From NCBI GenBank assembly GCA_947579665.1, contig OX388347.1, positions 38,386,943 through 38,450,942 on the forward strand: a DNA stretch of 64,000 bases. Direction: 5' to 3'. Positions 41,251 through 53,795 of the stretch are shown one piece after another (the first letter of the stretch is position 1; every line of letters begins with the position of its first letter). Under the pieces are notes generated by a model that worked only from the letters and a program-made list of their open reading frames with translations, was not told the origin of the DNA and searched no databases. This stretch comes from Sympetrum striolatum. Taxonomy: Eukaryota > Arthropoda > Insecta > Odonata > Libellulidae. Position numbers and translations under genes: made by a program.

Positions 41251-42413
41251 TATATTTTATATACGAGAGAATAATTTATATTAATTATATTTTTCAATAT
41301 GAAAACATTATAAATATATTTAATACAAAATAAAGTTTAAACAATAAAATTTTAAATACAAGATTTGAAAATAAGCTATAAGTACAGCAAATGAGCACAA
41401 AACATCAAGGAAATTTTAAGATATTAATTTTACACTATTAAGCTATCGGTACCAGTCATATTTTTGTTATGGCTAAGTTAAGGAATTTTGGATAACACAC
41501 ATTGCAGCATCAGTTGGTAAATGTGCCCAAGCGTCGTTGAGTCATACCTAGATGGGACAGAACATTGAGATAATGGCTCGAAGACTCGTTGACCGGAGAA
41601 ACTTTCAAAATCTTCGGCCAAGTCGCAATCGCTCAATCGGTAATACCTCTCCCCTCTCCCTATCATACTCGGACGTCCAAGAAAGTAGCTCTCCGCTCTC
41701 CTAGCCTGCAATTATACGCCGCCTAATGGGCGGTTTTGAATAATTCATACTATTAGATGCGGGGGAAGCGACTGTTTTCCCGGATTGGGGGTCGAGATAA
41801 TTGCAGCGCGCCGAACGGATCCAGCCATCATTTCGAAATGAATGCGTTGCGTCTTCCCCCGGAGCCAATGGAAGTTTTTACGCATTAATATATGGAAGGG
41901 ACATTTTTATAAGCTGGGGAATATGCCCTCAGGTATCGCAATTGCTTAGGAACACGTGGATGAAATGTGGGTTGCAACAAGCAATTATTAAAGCCACGAG
42001 ATTCTTCTTCCTTTTATAGATCATATCTTAGAAAAAATTATCTTATTAGTGTATGCAGCAAATTCTTAAGATCTATATTTACCAGAGCAGCATAGGGTGT
42101 GACCAAGTCTCCTGTCAACTGTGATGGTCTCTTATGAGTAGTATTTATCACTTTTAAGCTAACCAATTTAAAGCCACGTGGAGCACAATTCGGCTGATCA
42201 AGGATTGAAGGTATTTATCTCTAAATCCTGCACAAATTTGAAAATAAACCATGTCAATGATTTAAAGACCACTAATTAAATTGGATTTAAGGGCTTTTAG
42301 AGATTTTGTCGACATAATATTCTTGTCAGTTGGATTTTCCATTAATTTTGCGAATTTATTTTTTGCTGTTCTCAGAAGCGCTACCTTAATTTATAACTCT
42401 ACTATTTTACCGT
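41251..42413. other. AT-rich spacer with a small GC-richer patch (41500-41990)
   Basis: Frames 41478-41711 (minus) and 41801-42019 (plus) lack domains. Confidence 0.4.
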
Positions 42414-43020
42414 TTTCTGGTTTATACGTAATAAAGGTAGCTTGGGTCTTTAAAGAACTACCTTTTAATCTACATTAAACATCCTGAGTTTTGCCGTTAC
42501 GTCCATCAACATTTTGGTCTTTCGAGCGTCGCTGTTAGTTTATATTTTCATACGTGTAGCAAGTGGATAAGTAACCCAGAAAGAGATTCAGATCCAAAGT
42601 GTTACCTCAAGTAAAGCAGTAAATGTTAGTTTCAAACTTTTTTCGAAACATGTAAATACGCAATTTCTTCCAGTTTTTGGCGGCACTTGAAATTACTCTG
42701 TTCTCGACTAGCTTTCGGTCCAATTCTCATCAGAATAAAGAAAAGTAATGAAAAAATTAAGACTACACGATTCATCTTAGCCTTTCAAATATTGATCATA
42801 AGTTGATAACGCCCACGATAATCGATCCTAGGATAGGACATATGGTAGATTGCTGGTAATGTAGTAACTTTTAGTAGTAGCGGTGATACTCATTTCCATA
42901 TACATATCAACCATTCAAGCCATCGCTGGAATATGGTAGTGCCGGGCCGAGATGTATCAACGCCTCAGGCTGGAAGTCTTGCTGGCTCTCTTACGATTTA
43001 AAGATTTTCAAATTGCCATT
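42414..43020 (+). repeat. Segment duplication D4, copy 2
   Basis: Partner of 35318-35830, about 7.1 kb away in the same orientation. It contains ~210 bp (42500-42710) absent from copy 1. Confidence 0.8.
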
Positions 43021-44982
43021 TTTACTCGTACATATTCAAGAAATCAGTTTTTGGTATTCATTAAAGTAGATTTCAACTATTATATTTTTAAAGAAACTTG
43101 TTTATCACTTAGACATTTGCATAGCTAAAACTATGGAAATGATGAATTAATAGAAATTAAATGCTCTAATAATCCGCAATAATAATTAGTTGTGATTGGT
43201 TTATTCGTAAAACACATTGCTCGAAATCTATTCTACAAAAATATTTCGTGAGAAAATCTTCCAATACGAATAATTTTTAAGATCACCATTTCCGCTTACA
43301 ATCGAATAAAGATTCTCGAGAATACTGTTAATCATTCATTTATGCAATGAGAAATCCACATAGATTGTTTTAGAAATTGTCAGTGAAAAGATCACCAATA
43401 TATCTGGGCCGCATAAAAACCTCATTCAAGCGTAATGCACTCTCAAACTGCAGCCCATGGGTGATAAACCTACTTGCTCCAGTGTCCAAATTCTTTTAGC
43501 TTCTCTAATTTTCTGATGAAAGAACGACCAGGAATACAGTATTATATTATTTGTTATTATTCTTTAATTGGTCAATTTTTCACGAATTTTGCTATTTTTG
43601 CAAACTGAGATTGCAAAACATACTGAAAAATTTCACTAAGAATTCACTTGAAAATATAATTACAAGCCATTATATATTATTTAATAATTCATTTGAGACT
43701 ATTAATTATGAAATCACATTCATTATTAATAAATTCTATTCTGCTAGTATTCTGATTCTGAATTCTTTCTGCACAGAATGGAGAAACCACACCGAAATAG
43801 TATCTCGAGGTGCTTTATTTCGGTATAACGTTCAATAAAGGTTAAAATAAGACGTACGGCGTAGATATCATAATCTCCTCACCATTTCACGGAAGAATCT
43901 CATATTTATCGAATCGTTTTGAGATGAAAAATGAGCGCAAGAGAAGAAAAGTGTCCACTTGAGAGACGTAACGCTCTCGGGCGGTATCGGAAGCCGTGAT
44001 TCGTAAAGGGAGCTGCCAAGTAGATAAGAAATCCAATAAATTATTCCTTTTGAAAGGAGGTCCAAAATAAGCGCGCATAACTGAAATGGCGATGGGCAGC
44101 TCACATCGACGGAGAGGACAAAGGAAAGTCAAGATTAGGTCTCTCGAGATAAGAGCAGGGCATAAAGAAGCCAAAGCAGAGAACGGTTGGAATGCGGAGG
44201 GAAATTTCGGGAGGTTAGGTGAAAGGACAAGGGTTATGCGTGGACGAATCATACGGGCAGTCTTCCTTCAACGTGCTCTCGAGATAAGGACGGACTATGT
44301 TTAGAATATATCTCCGTGTCCCTCAAGGGCAACACTGATTTCCCAAACGTAACGTTTGGCTTAATTTCAAATTGCCACAGTTTTCTCAAGCGTAGCTTTT
44401 CCCGCGAATAAGAGTGTCCTTTACTTAATTTGCGATTGGAATAAATATTAAAAGAGATTTTTTTCTTCATTGCCGCTCGCCTCGTGATTACTTTCAAATT
44501 TACTTGCAATACACAATGCAAGCAAGTCTTGAAGCGTGTAGGTAAGCGTAACTATTGCCGGAACAGTTCTTAACAAAAATTATTCGCTGTTATATCCAAT
44601 TTTCGAAAACAACACTTTTCGCAGGGTTCCATTCTGTACATGCATACTCAAGATTATCATCTCTTCTCAAGCTTCTCTTTTTATAAGAAGATTTCTGTTT
44701 TGACATCAGAGTATCAGCTAAGATAGAGTACTTAGGGAGATATTTGCTTAGAGATAGAACTTTATTACATATAGAGGCTATTGAAAAATTTGTGTATTTT
44801 TTATTTTAATAAATATTATATTTTATCTATTATAATTTATTTATTTTATTTATACAGCTCTCATCGACGACATTTTTGATTTTTTTACTCCAGTTCAACA
44901 GCGTTCGCGAACTACGAGAAAAAGCTAGGAAGTGTTGTAAGCAAGTAACCCCTAAGATGGATAGTTGCACTTGTTGGCAGTA
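43021..44982. other. AT-rich spacer with GC-richer patch (43860-44310)
   Basis: The 121-aa minus frame 43887-44252 overlaps other frames on both strands and shows no domain. Nothing else recognised. Confidence 0.4.
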
Positions 44983-45168
44983 CTATTCACTACATGCTTG
45001 CTCAAGATGGAGTTTAAGTAACGCAAAGCAGTAACATACACGAACTTCTCTCCTACGGCCGATTCGCTTGGCGAAGCCCTGTATCCTCATGTTTCGGATG
45101 AGTGTACCCCATATTAAATTATTCGTGAGTATAATTCCAAGATACTCTTCAGGGTCTAAATCAGTCAA
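44983..45168 (-). pseudogene. Decayed LINE reverse-transcriptase fragment
   Basis: The 61-aa frame reads EEYLGIILTNNLIWGTLI near its start and LLKLHLEQACSE at its end. These correspond to the RT thumb-region motifs YLGV-L-SNL-W--HI and LVRP-LEYA-VW of Jockey/CR1-type LINEs. The usual linker between them is shortened and the frame closes straight after, so this is a short relic of a different LINE family from the one at 4764-10004. Confidence 0.6.
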
Positions 45169-45349
45169 TTACTAAATTTCTTCTTCGGGAGTTGTAGGGA
45201 TACTATTCGGCAAGCAGGGACGGATTTGCCATTTGGTAAACTTGATACAAGCAAAGGGCATCGCCGATGAGAGGGGGAAATAAAGGGTGTTGTTTTAGTT
45301 TTTTAGTGATCTAGGACCTCTGATAACTGAAATTCGCTAATCTCTGTAA

Positions 45350-45712
45350 GAGGTTTTTCTTCAAAAAAATATCAACCAAAAACGATTCTTTTCAGAGATT
45401 TGTAGAATATGGTAAAAAACCTACTTATTAATTAATATAAGATTTTTATGGGAATTTTGGCAAATTTCAGAGCCATATTTTTCCTTGTAATCCCTCCTCT
45501 GTGTGAGGTTTTCCCGCGAAAAAATATCAAGGAAAATTATTTTTTAGAGATAGAAGAATGTGGTTGAAAAAGGAAAGGGTTGAAGGTACTTAGCACATAA
45601 GGGCGTGCACCAAGGAATAATCCCAAAAGAAAATCCATTATTAGTTCATGTAAGATTTTCATGTTTTTCTCATTATTCATTTCAAAATTTTACAGAGAAT
45701 TTTTTACTGTGA
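45350..45712 (+). repeat. Diverged local tandem duplication D5
   Basis: 45351-45480 and 45506-45712 share GAGGTTTT, AAAAAATATCAA, AAAA--ATT-TTTT-AGAGAT and, further on, TAAGATTTT--TG and CAAA-TTT-AGAG. The second copy has ~50 extra bases. Confidence 0.6.
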
Positions 45713-47189
45713 ATACTCAAACTCCAAAAAACTTTTTTTAAGGAAACAAGGTTTACGCTTTCCATATTTCGTGTGGACGAACAAATTGAGGTAAACACGG
45801 ATGACAGCTTTCGAAGGAGAAGCTTTCCTTATTTTTAACCAAAAAAATTATTTATTTAAAAAAATTACGAAGATATATATAGAGATTGTTTGCTCGTGGG
45901 TATCCACGAAGGATTCACGATTCTGATTTAGCGATATCCAAATTAATATCCTCATTATTTATTAACAAACACCACTCGGAGGAGAAATTAGAAGCGGATT
46001 AGATCAAGATTTTACTCGATCTAATGAAGAACTGATTCGACTGATAAGGAAAACGTGAATTCGAAAAGTCTGAATTTTCAGGAAGGCAATTAAAAGGTAA
46101 AGTGATATACCGCAAGTCTAAAAAGGCATATAGCATATTTTTTAACTCTAGGAGGATGGTTTCTCTCTACCTATACTCTAATACCTATTTGAATGCCTCG
46201 CTACTCATTGGAGTCATTTAATTGTTTTCATATCTATTTTAAGAATATATATATATATATATTTATACTTACAGCAGCCTTCATTTACAACCTTTATCTA
46301 TAATGAATCCTCTAGATACAAATCCAGTCCATTGAATCAATTCCGAGTGCATATTCATGGCTATATAGGGCTTGAAATGATAATTACGCTATAATTAGGT
46401 TCTTATGAAATATAATTTACATTAAACCGAAGGTGAAATATTTTATCCTCTATAACTAAATGAAAATGTAAGATCACCACACCTTGCATTCATTCCATGA
46501 GGTTTAAAAACTCAAGAGAAAGATTTTTTTCTTCTTATTGACGACTTTCAAAGGAACTATTTAAAAAGATAATTACGATATATACGTAATCGGATATTCG
46601 CCACTTTCGCTTAAATTCGTGTTTTTAACGGTTGGCAAGATCTATGTTTTAACCAGTTTTTCACCTTTCAAGCAGGAGGCGGCGTTTTCTCGGGCAATCC
46701 TCGCTATCCCAGATTCCGAACACATCGCGAAGGAAAATAAATTAAGGAATGGAATTGAGATGCATTTCCTCGTTTAAACAAACGTTACGAGAGCAACACC
46801 GTGATGTAACGAAATCGTCAAGGTATGAAAAAGACGCCAACTCGACGCAGGTTTCGCAAATGAAATGTTTTAACTTCCGTCGCTCCGGTGTGAATTGTTG
46901 AAGGAAAACCGACTTTATTTATGTATTTTTTTGGAGTGAAAGTTTCCATGCAACAAGGCGACCTCGGATTCGCCGCCGTGAATAAAAGAGAAAAAATGAA
47001 GTCCTAAGGCCGATTGGCGAGAGCGTAACCGGCACGGATATTGCCTAGCAACTACGCAATACCTTGGAAACGATAAGTCACCCCTTAACTAATTATAACT
47101 AAACCAGCTGTAAACATTCTTTCAGTATCTTCTTATGCTCAAGGCGAAAGGCGTGATTCCTAGTAAGTACTAAAGGATCGGAGGTGATA
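45713..47189. other. AT-rich spacer; GC-richer patch at 46660-47060
   Basis: A short AT-dinucleotide run lies at ~46246-46262. No gene or known repeat. Confidence 0.45.
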
Positions 47190-47222
47190 TGTGTATCCAG
47201 GACTTCTTTCTAAGGGTGCCTG

Positions 47223-47314
<92 letters not shown>

Positions 47315-47345
47315 TTATTTAACACGTACAGGTTAAATTCCCACA
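47190..47345 (-). repeat. (TAA)n microsatellite, probable retroelement tail on minus strand
   Basis: About 93 bp of almost pure ATA/TAA repeat at 47222-47314, with a single TACTAA interruption at ~47297. On the minus strand AAATAAATT precedes the TTA run, as in the 31.66-kb element, suggesting a retroelement 3' end. The Asn-repeat open frame over it is an artefact. Confidence 0.85.
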
Positions 47346-49061
47346 TAGATGTGTTGTATTATATAAACAATAAATTAATAATAAGCACTATAAACAGAGA
47401 GTGAATATACCTAATATGTTTAATCACGGTGGTGTAGAAGTGGATAGAAGGAAGAAGATGTGAAGTGTAATAAGTGGTGGATAAACGAAATCCGTACGTA
47501 CTTGGGCATTTTTGAGTTCATATCTATAGTTATAGACCCGAAATTAGTTAAGAAGAACTATTACTATCCATATAACCGAAAAATATAATTTTTGCAATAT
47601 TATTATTATCATTAAAAAATCCTACAATTGGACTAATCGTCCGGTGGTAACACATATTACATATCGAATACATTCATTACATTTATAACATAACTACAAC
47701 ACGTGACAACAATACATTAATACAGTGCATAAAATGACACAATATTCTCAGTTGCAACTTATCACTTAGATTATAGCTTACGTTTAATATTTCAAAGCAA
47801 TATTCTAACTGTACATTATTTAAAAAATACAAAACTTTACATACAACTATACACTAACTTCTCAGCTACTTTACTTCCCTCTTAATACAAGTTTTTTCAG
47901 GGTTTTCAGTAGGCATTCACGGCTATATGTATAGAATTACGGAAATATAGGAAAATACGTGTAGAATCACCGAAATGGAAAAAGTAAAAGTTACAGTAAC
48001 AAAAAACCTTTCGTATTGGGACTCTTCTGAGCTAATTTCTGGAATCGGCGACCCTAAATTAGTTAAGAACAGCTATTAGCATTCATGTTACCGAAAAAAA
48101 GTTAAATTTGTCGGTCTGTGTAACCGTTCAAATGATTATATCTATATGCATTTTCACTCGCCTAATTCCTGATGAAAACATAAAAAACTGCAGTTAACTA
48201 CCTATAATGTCCGATGTTGTCTTATATAATTTTAACAACTGCATGTTTATGATATTTTGCTTCAAACTTTTCTCTGCACTGTCGATTCAACTGAAGGGCA
48301 GCGTGATATCTAAGTATTATTATTAACTGAGTATAATTAATATCTAATTTTACTGAATTCAATCTATAAGGAATATATAGCAAGAGTTGTTCCCTTAATT
48401 AGCAAGGTTGGTCCTTTTCTTTTTTATGAATAGTTAGTAGCAGAAAGGTAGATTTTAGGATCAGGTAATAATGGTAAATTGGAGTAGCTGTAATAAATAA
48501 TTGCTTTACCATTCATGTTACCGAAAGAAGTTAAAATTTGTCTGCCTGTGTTATTCCTGCGTAAAATAAAGGCCGATTTACCCGACCGTGGGCCGACTCT
48601 GTACGCCCTAAGAAAGCCCCCCTCGCAGTTCTTTCTTATAAGGATGGGACAATTACAAAAACTTCTAAGGGCTTTTCGTCTTCCTCCATTTTCCCTCCAA
48701 GCACACACGCGCTGGCGGAACCATTTTCCTGTCAACTTGACGAGCAATTCCCTCCCTCTATTTACTCTCGATATAATTGAAAGATGGCTTTCACGGAGTC
48801 TACTCCGCTAAAATTGACTTTGGACTAATTTATTTGCGTTCCCATCTTCCACAGGGCTCCCACCCGCGCACACTCACACATTCGCACGAAAACCCTTTCA
48901 AAAAGGGTGCGTGAGCCTACGTCAATTGTTACCTTTTGTGAATCGCGAGGGGAGGATTGACAGCAGAATATCGCCGGATTCGCTATCTTCGTTCCCAGTG
49001 CCTCTCTCAGAATTGCGGCGGCCCTGAGGAAACATCGGTTCGATTAATTGTTGCCTGTTTC
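47346..49061. other. AT-rich DNA with short local repeats, then GC-richer patch
   Basis: A word block (AATTAGTTAAGAA, CATGTTACCGAAA, GTTAAA-TTTGTC-G-CTGTG) recurs at ~47548, ~48056 and ~48515, pointing to old local duplication. 48,550-49,060 is GC-richer, with overlapping frames on both strands and no domain. Confidence 0.5.
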
Positions 49062-49490
49062 TGTTTCGGCTAATCCCTAAGCAATCTTGTCGTCGACGCA
49101 TTGTTACGTCGACATTAAGCATACTTACCAGCTGCTTCTCGCAATGACTATCTCCTTTTTGATGCTTGATTTATTTGATAGGTATGCAGCATTTATAAAT
49201 TTTTACAAATAAATGCAGCAACAGATATCTCGAATATGGCACAAATTTCTCATCGCTTATGGCTGGAGTATTTAATTCTAGATTTTCGGCTAATGCTTTA
49301 GCTATCTTATCGTCGACATTGAACATGCTTACCCACTATGTTTCTTGCAATGTCTATTTGATATTCAAGGTTTCATGTATTTAAATAGCAGATTTTACGA
49401 ACTTTGATTAAATAAATGTAGTAATAGATATATCTTATGCGGCACAAGCTTCTTCAATCGTTCTGACTGGGATATTTTATTCTATGCCAG
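49062..49490 (+). repeat. Diverged tandem duplication D6 (~220-bp unit, two copies)
   Basis: TTCGGCTAAT starts at 49065 and 49285. Both copies then have ATCTT-TCGTCGAC, CATACTTACC/CATGCTTACC, TTGATTT/TTAAATA, AATAAATG-AG-A-AGATAT and GGCACAA. Confidence 0.82.
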
Positions 49491-50104
49491 TTTATTGACG
49501 TTAGGAACAATATAACTGCTATCAAATGGGATTTAAAAGGTGAATGTAACAGCTTTCATTATAGAATAGACAATTAGGAAGAATTTCGTCTCTAACTGTT
49601 AATATTTTTTTTCAACTTATTTCTCATCTGGCATTTTCCACAATTAGGGTTTTCTCTTTCCGTTTTGTGAATTTTTCAATACGGTGCCTACCGAATTATT
49701 TTCTCAGCATTAATGACCACAGTTTATTGGAGTAGAGGCCTATTCTGGTCAGACTTTTCACCATAAGTATCATAATAAGGAAAGAATAATTTTAGACTAG
49801 TTTAGTGTCTTATCACTGTTGACTAACATACATTTCCATTGTTAGCAGTTGAATCCATCCAGAACTAATTCCTTTGGTTTTATAATACAACGGCTTACAA
49901 CCAGTAGTCGATCACTGCAACGTAACACAACATTGACAGCAACAACAATAGTATATGCTTGGTTCATGTAGTGTACTTATGCACTTGTATATATGAGTCG
50001 AATATCTCTTAGAAAGTTAATCCTATAATTTAGGTAGTTTTCTTCACTTACCTTTCCCTTTGTAACCTCTGTTGCTCTCCTTAACATTCAAGCATATTTT
50101 CAGC
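49491..50104. other. AT-rich spacer, no gene seen
   Basis: Nothing recognised. Confidence 0.45.
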
Positions 50105-50225
50105 AATCTTTGGCAGCAAAATGGTTGGTCCGCTAGCCTTCCAACACCGAGGTTCTTGGTTTGAATCCCGGATAAGCGTGTTTTTCTGGTTAAGGCATGG
50201 GTGTTTGTCGCTTGTGTCTGTGATC
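50105..50225 (+). mobile_element. SINE (family S2)
   Basis: ATGGTTGGTCCGCTAGCCTT, CCAACACCGAGG, a good B box GGTTTGAATCC at 50158-50168, then CTGGTTAAGGCATGGGTGTT and TGTGTCTGTGATCG. Matches 29757-29850 in order and orientation. A tRNA-like promoter is present but no cloverleaf. Confidence 0.7.
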
Positions 50226-50599
50226 GTTCAGATTATTGAAACTGATGTAATTGGGGCTCCTGTTTTCGTCGAAGGAAAAATAAATAAGAATCTTCAGTAT
50301 TTACAATTCCATTATCCACTATCCATTGTTGAACGTTTTCTCTTCTTTTGCCTTCCTTCTTTGCTGAATCTCCTTCCACCGTTTTTTAAACCTTTTCTCA
50401 TTACTCAAGGGGATTTATTCGTATAGGATTGTCTCACGCCAATTAAAATCCCTTAACTTTTCTAAATCTCTTAATTGCTTTTGCATTACTATTTATTTCG
50501 TTCATTAATTAATTAATTTAATTTTAACAATATGGCGAATTGAAGTTAACTGAACACGAAAAAGGGTGAAACTTAACTTAAACCCAAGGTTAATCAAAA
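50226..50599. other. Spacer, possibly SINE body
   Basis: Pyrimidine-rich TTCTTCTTTTGCCTTCCTTC-like text at 50,330-50,400 resembles the CTTTCTTCTTTA block near 30,330; relationship uncertain. Confidence 0.3.
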
Positions 50600-50660
50600 A
50601 GTTGGAAACCTCGGTTCGAGTCCCATTCATGTCGTTATTTTTCACTTCTTTTAAACCTTT
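50600..50660 (+). mobile_element. SINE relic (family S3), 3' part
   Basis: TTGGAAACCTCGGTTCGAGT then CCCATTCATGTC and CACTTCTTTTAAACCTTTAA, matching the T-arm, 3' end and start of body of the element at 39593. Confidence 0.55.
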
Positions 50661-50679
50661 AATTTTCTCTGTGCATTGG

Positions 50680-51120
50680 CGAATCTGTTTTATGTGAAAA
50701 AATGAATTAAATTAGGACCTCATAATTTCTTGGTACTGTCAACAGTTATACAATGTCAATTTTTTTACTTTAGGCCACTTTCCAATTTTTAAGTGTTAAT
50801 TCCACATTGATTGCAATAGCTCCTTGCTTCTCTTGATTTCTGTCGGCCCTGTTCCCTTCCACTCTCTCCTATGATATGATTAATTTAATTTACTTTTTCG
50901 CTGTATTTTCACCTTAAATTGGTGGCTCTGCTTCACGTAAAAGTTGGATTAATTAATTAATATTTTAATTAATTTAAGAACATAATTTCTTGGTATTGGC
51001 AAAAGTTTTAAGCGGCCAATTTTTTATGCGAGGCAATCTTCCAATTTTTAAGTATTAATTCCACATTGATTGCAATGCGCTTCCCATGGTTTCTGTCGGC
51101 CCCTTTCCCATTCTCCTTCC
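50680..51120 (+). repeat. Diverged tandem duplication D7 (~260-bp period)
   Basis: CATAATTTCTTGGTA at 50721 and 50981; TTCCAATTTTTAAGT-TTAATTCCAC and TTGATTGCAAT; then TTTCTGTCGGCCC. The second copy carries an AATTAATT-rich stretch at its start. Confidence 0.85.
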
Positions 51121-51555
51121 CACCCCGAGAGTAACGAATGGGGAGGGGAGATAGGAGGCTTCCCGCAATTTTCATTTTCTAATATTATACCTCTTCTCCT
51201 CTTACATTCCCTCTCTCTCCATACAAACCATTATTTCATAACCTCTTCCTCCTTTTCCACTACAAACTTCCTCCTCGAGGGGGATCGTGTTCGCGTGTGT
51301 GTTTGAAGGATATAGATTGCGGAGAGATGCTCACGCACGTCCCTCGAATACGCCGCTGCACACGTCGTGGTTCTCCTACTGGAAAATTCTTGACGTGAAA
51401 ATTACTGTAGGGTTAGCAAAGGTGAGGCCCTGCGTAAGGATTGAAAACCCAGGCGGTTCGTAAGAGCATGGAAGATGTTAAGCCACAATGGGTAGTTCAT
51501 CATAAAGACCGGTGGAATTTTAATGTCCGAGAAATTCAATGCGTAAGCGGACGTT
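51121..51555. other. Spacer, no gene seen
   Basis: 51,120-51,300 is pyrimidine-biased; nothing recognised. Confidence 0.4.
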
Positions 51556-51783
51556 ATTCTTGATTTCGCTCTTACGCTGAGGATATGTTTGTATATTTTT
51601 TGTTGTTTGCATTGTCAACTTTTAATGTTTTATTGTACTGACGAGTTATTCTTCACTTTATGGATTTTTATACTCGATTTCACTTTTACGCTCCTGATAT
51701 GTTTGTACTATTTTTGTTATTTATTTTTTAAACTTTTAATGTTTTATTGCACTGGTGAGTTATTTTTTCGCCTTTTATAGGAA
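51556..51783 (+). repeat. Tandem duplication D8 (114-bp unit, two copies)
   Basis: GATATGTTTGTA at 51582 and 51696; both followed by TTTTTGTT, then CTTTTAATGTTTTATTG-ACTG and GAGTTATT. Confidence 0.88.
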
Positions 51784-53360
51784 TTTTTATTTAAATATGT
51801 CCGCAAAAAACTCTTCACTATTATAATTCAGTCATTCGATCACAGTCAATATTGAACAATATCTGCTTTAACACGTAGCGATGTTCTCACCACCTATTGT
51901 CATTCAATTTGTTTTTTTTTATCACTAGGAATGTAAATTTCAGTCTCGATATTTTATTGTCCACAGCAACATTGAAAAGAATTATAATTGTTGAATCTCT
52001 TCACAAATGATCTTATCATATATTTTGCTGAATTCTTGTAGAAGTGGGTTAGTAAGAAACCATTTTGAGAATTATATCAGAACTTTTTTTTAAGTATACA
52101 TCATGGATAGCTACAGACTAAGAAAGACAAAAAAAAAGTCAACTTTTCTGCAAGAAAATTCAGGAAATTGTCTAAAGATAAAGAATTACGTATTTACTGG
52201 AACAGTATTAGAATAGATCCATTAAAAATTAAAAGATTCGTAAAATCGTACATTTGACATTTTAAAGGGGTTACACGCTCAATTTTGATTAATGTTCTAT
52301 TGGCGTTAGTGATTTCGTTCTTATATGTATCTATTTTTCGCTTTCTCATTTTCTATTTCTGTCGTATCATTTTTATGCATAAATTGAATGTACTCATTTT
52401 GTTTTCATTTGATTTTTTTGACAATGTGATTTAATTCGAAATAATTTTTCAAATGTAGATTCTAAATGGCTCGAAAAGTATGGCTCGTTAGAATTCACTG
52501 GAATAAATATTTTAAGGTAATTCAAGAATCGAGTTATTTTTGGGAAAGGGAAATTTCGGATTCTGAAACCATAGAGGACACTTATAAGGTTTTTCATTAT
52601 AGTATTTTTCTTTCCCACTCTGACTTTAATAATATTTATTCAAATTAATTTCTTAACCAAAATACCGAGTAGCGTATAGCATTAGCAGATCTTATAAGTG
52701 AATGTAATCCAGTAAACATATGAATAATGACTATGAAAATTTAATGGACAATCTGTGTTTAGCCTTTCTATGCTGTCCATTTCTAAACTTCAAGACAGAA
52801 TTTAAAGTGATATCAAGTTGATAAACCCTCCAAATTAGAGGTATTCTTTGAAGAATTTATAGCCATTTATACCCTATCGGACATTTTAAAGATATGGATC
52901 GTACAAATAGTGAGAGATTCTTTTTGTATAAATGGATCTATTTAATGGTGATTCTACTAATTTCTCTTTTAATTACTGGCGGAAGGTACGAAATGCAATG
53001 GAATAGAATTATCTCAGACATTGATAGGGGATAGCTAAATCTATGTATTACCTTTTATTATTGATAACTCCTAAAGGAAGATGAAAATTAGGTGATGATT
53101 AATCAAACACAAATGTTGATTTTAATTACCCACTCACTATTCTGCATGTTCTTTTGTTATGGGAGTATTGAACAGAGAAATATTTAAGTATTTGATTTAA
53201 TCAGCTAAACCATAGAAGGTGCAATTCGAAAATGATTATATATTATTTTAAATTTTGTTCGACTATCGTATGAAAACATTTTTTCTGTCCATTAACTATT
53301 TCTGTTTAAGTCACATAAATTTTGTTTCTTTTAGCGTTGGTTATTTTGAGTCATTCATTG
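51784..53360. other. AT-rich spacer, no gene seen
   Basis: Frames 52394-52648 overlap on opposite strands and have no domain. Confidence 0.45.
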
Positions 53361-53795
53361 AGATGGCTCTGGGCACCTCCCGGAGAGAGAAAATTCATTC
53401 GATTACAACAGCACTCGCTCCTTCTAAGTTTGATTTAGATTGTCGTAACTTTTCATTGCTTTTAAGCATGCCGTAGAAAATATTTAACACACTATAAGAA
53501 ATATTTAATCAATTTTTCTGGGAACATTTACTTTGGCAAACAATTTTAGTTTTAGAGTACTAGTTCTGCATCTTGAAGCGTTAGTTGTTCTAAATCAATC
53601 AATGGGATGGCTCTGGGAACCTACCGAGGAGAAAATTCATTCAATTACGGTAACACTCGGTCATTCTAAGTTTGATTTAAATTGTCGTAAATTTTCATTT
53701 CTTTCAAGCATGCCCAGGGAAATATTTTACCCTTTTCATACCGTAACAAATATTTTATACAATTGTCTGGGAACATTTACTTTGGTTTCAAAAGA
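53361..53795 (+). repeat. Tandem duplication D9 (~245-bp period)
   Basis: GATGGCTCTGGG at 53362 and 53606; both followed by GAGAAAATTCATTC-ATTAC, TTCTAAGTTTGATTTA-ATTG, TTTCATT and AAGCATGCC; CTGGGAACATTTACTTTGG at ~53518 and ~53767. Short frames here are carried by the repeat and are not conserved as protein. Confidence 0.88.

Noticed and set aside
47189..47404. 71-aa Asn-repeat frame
   Set aside because: Translation of a (TAA)n/(AAT)n microsatellite.
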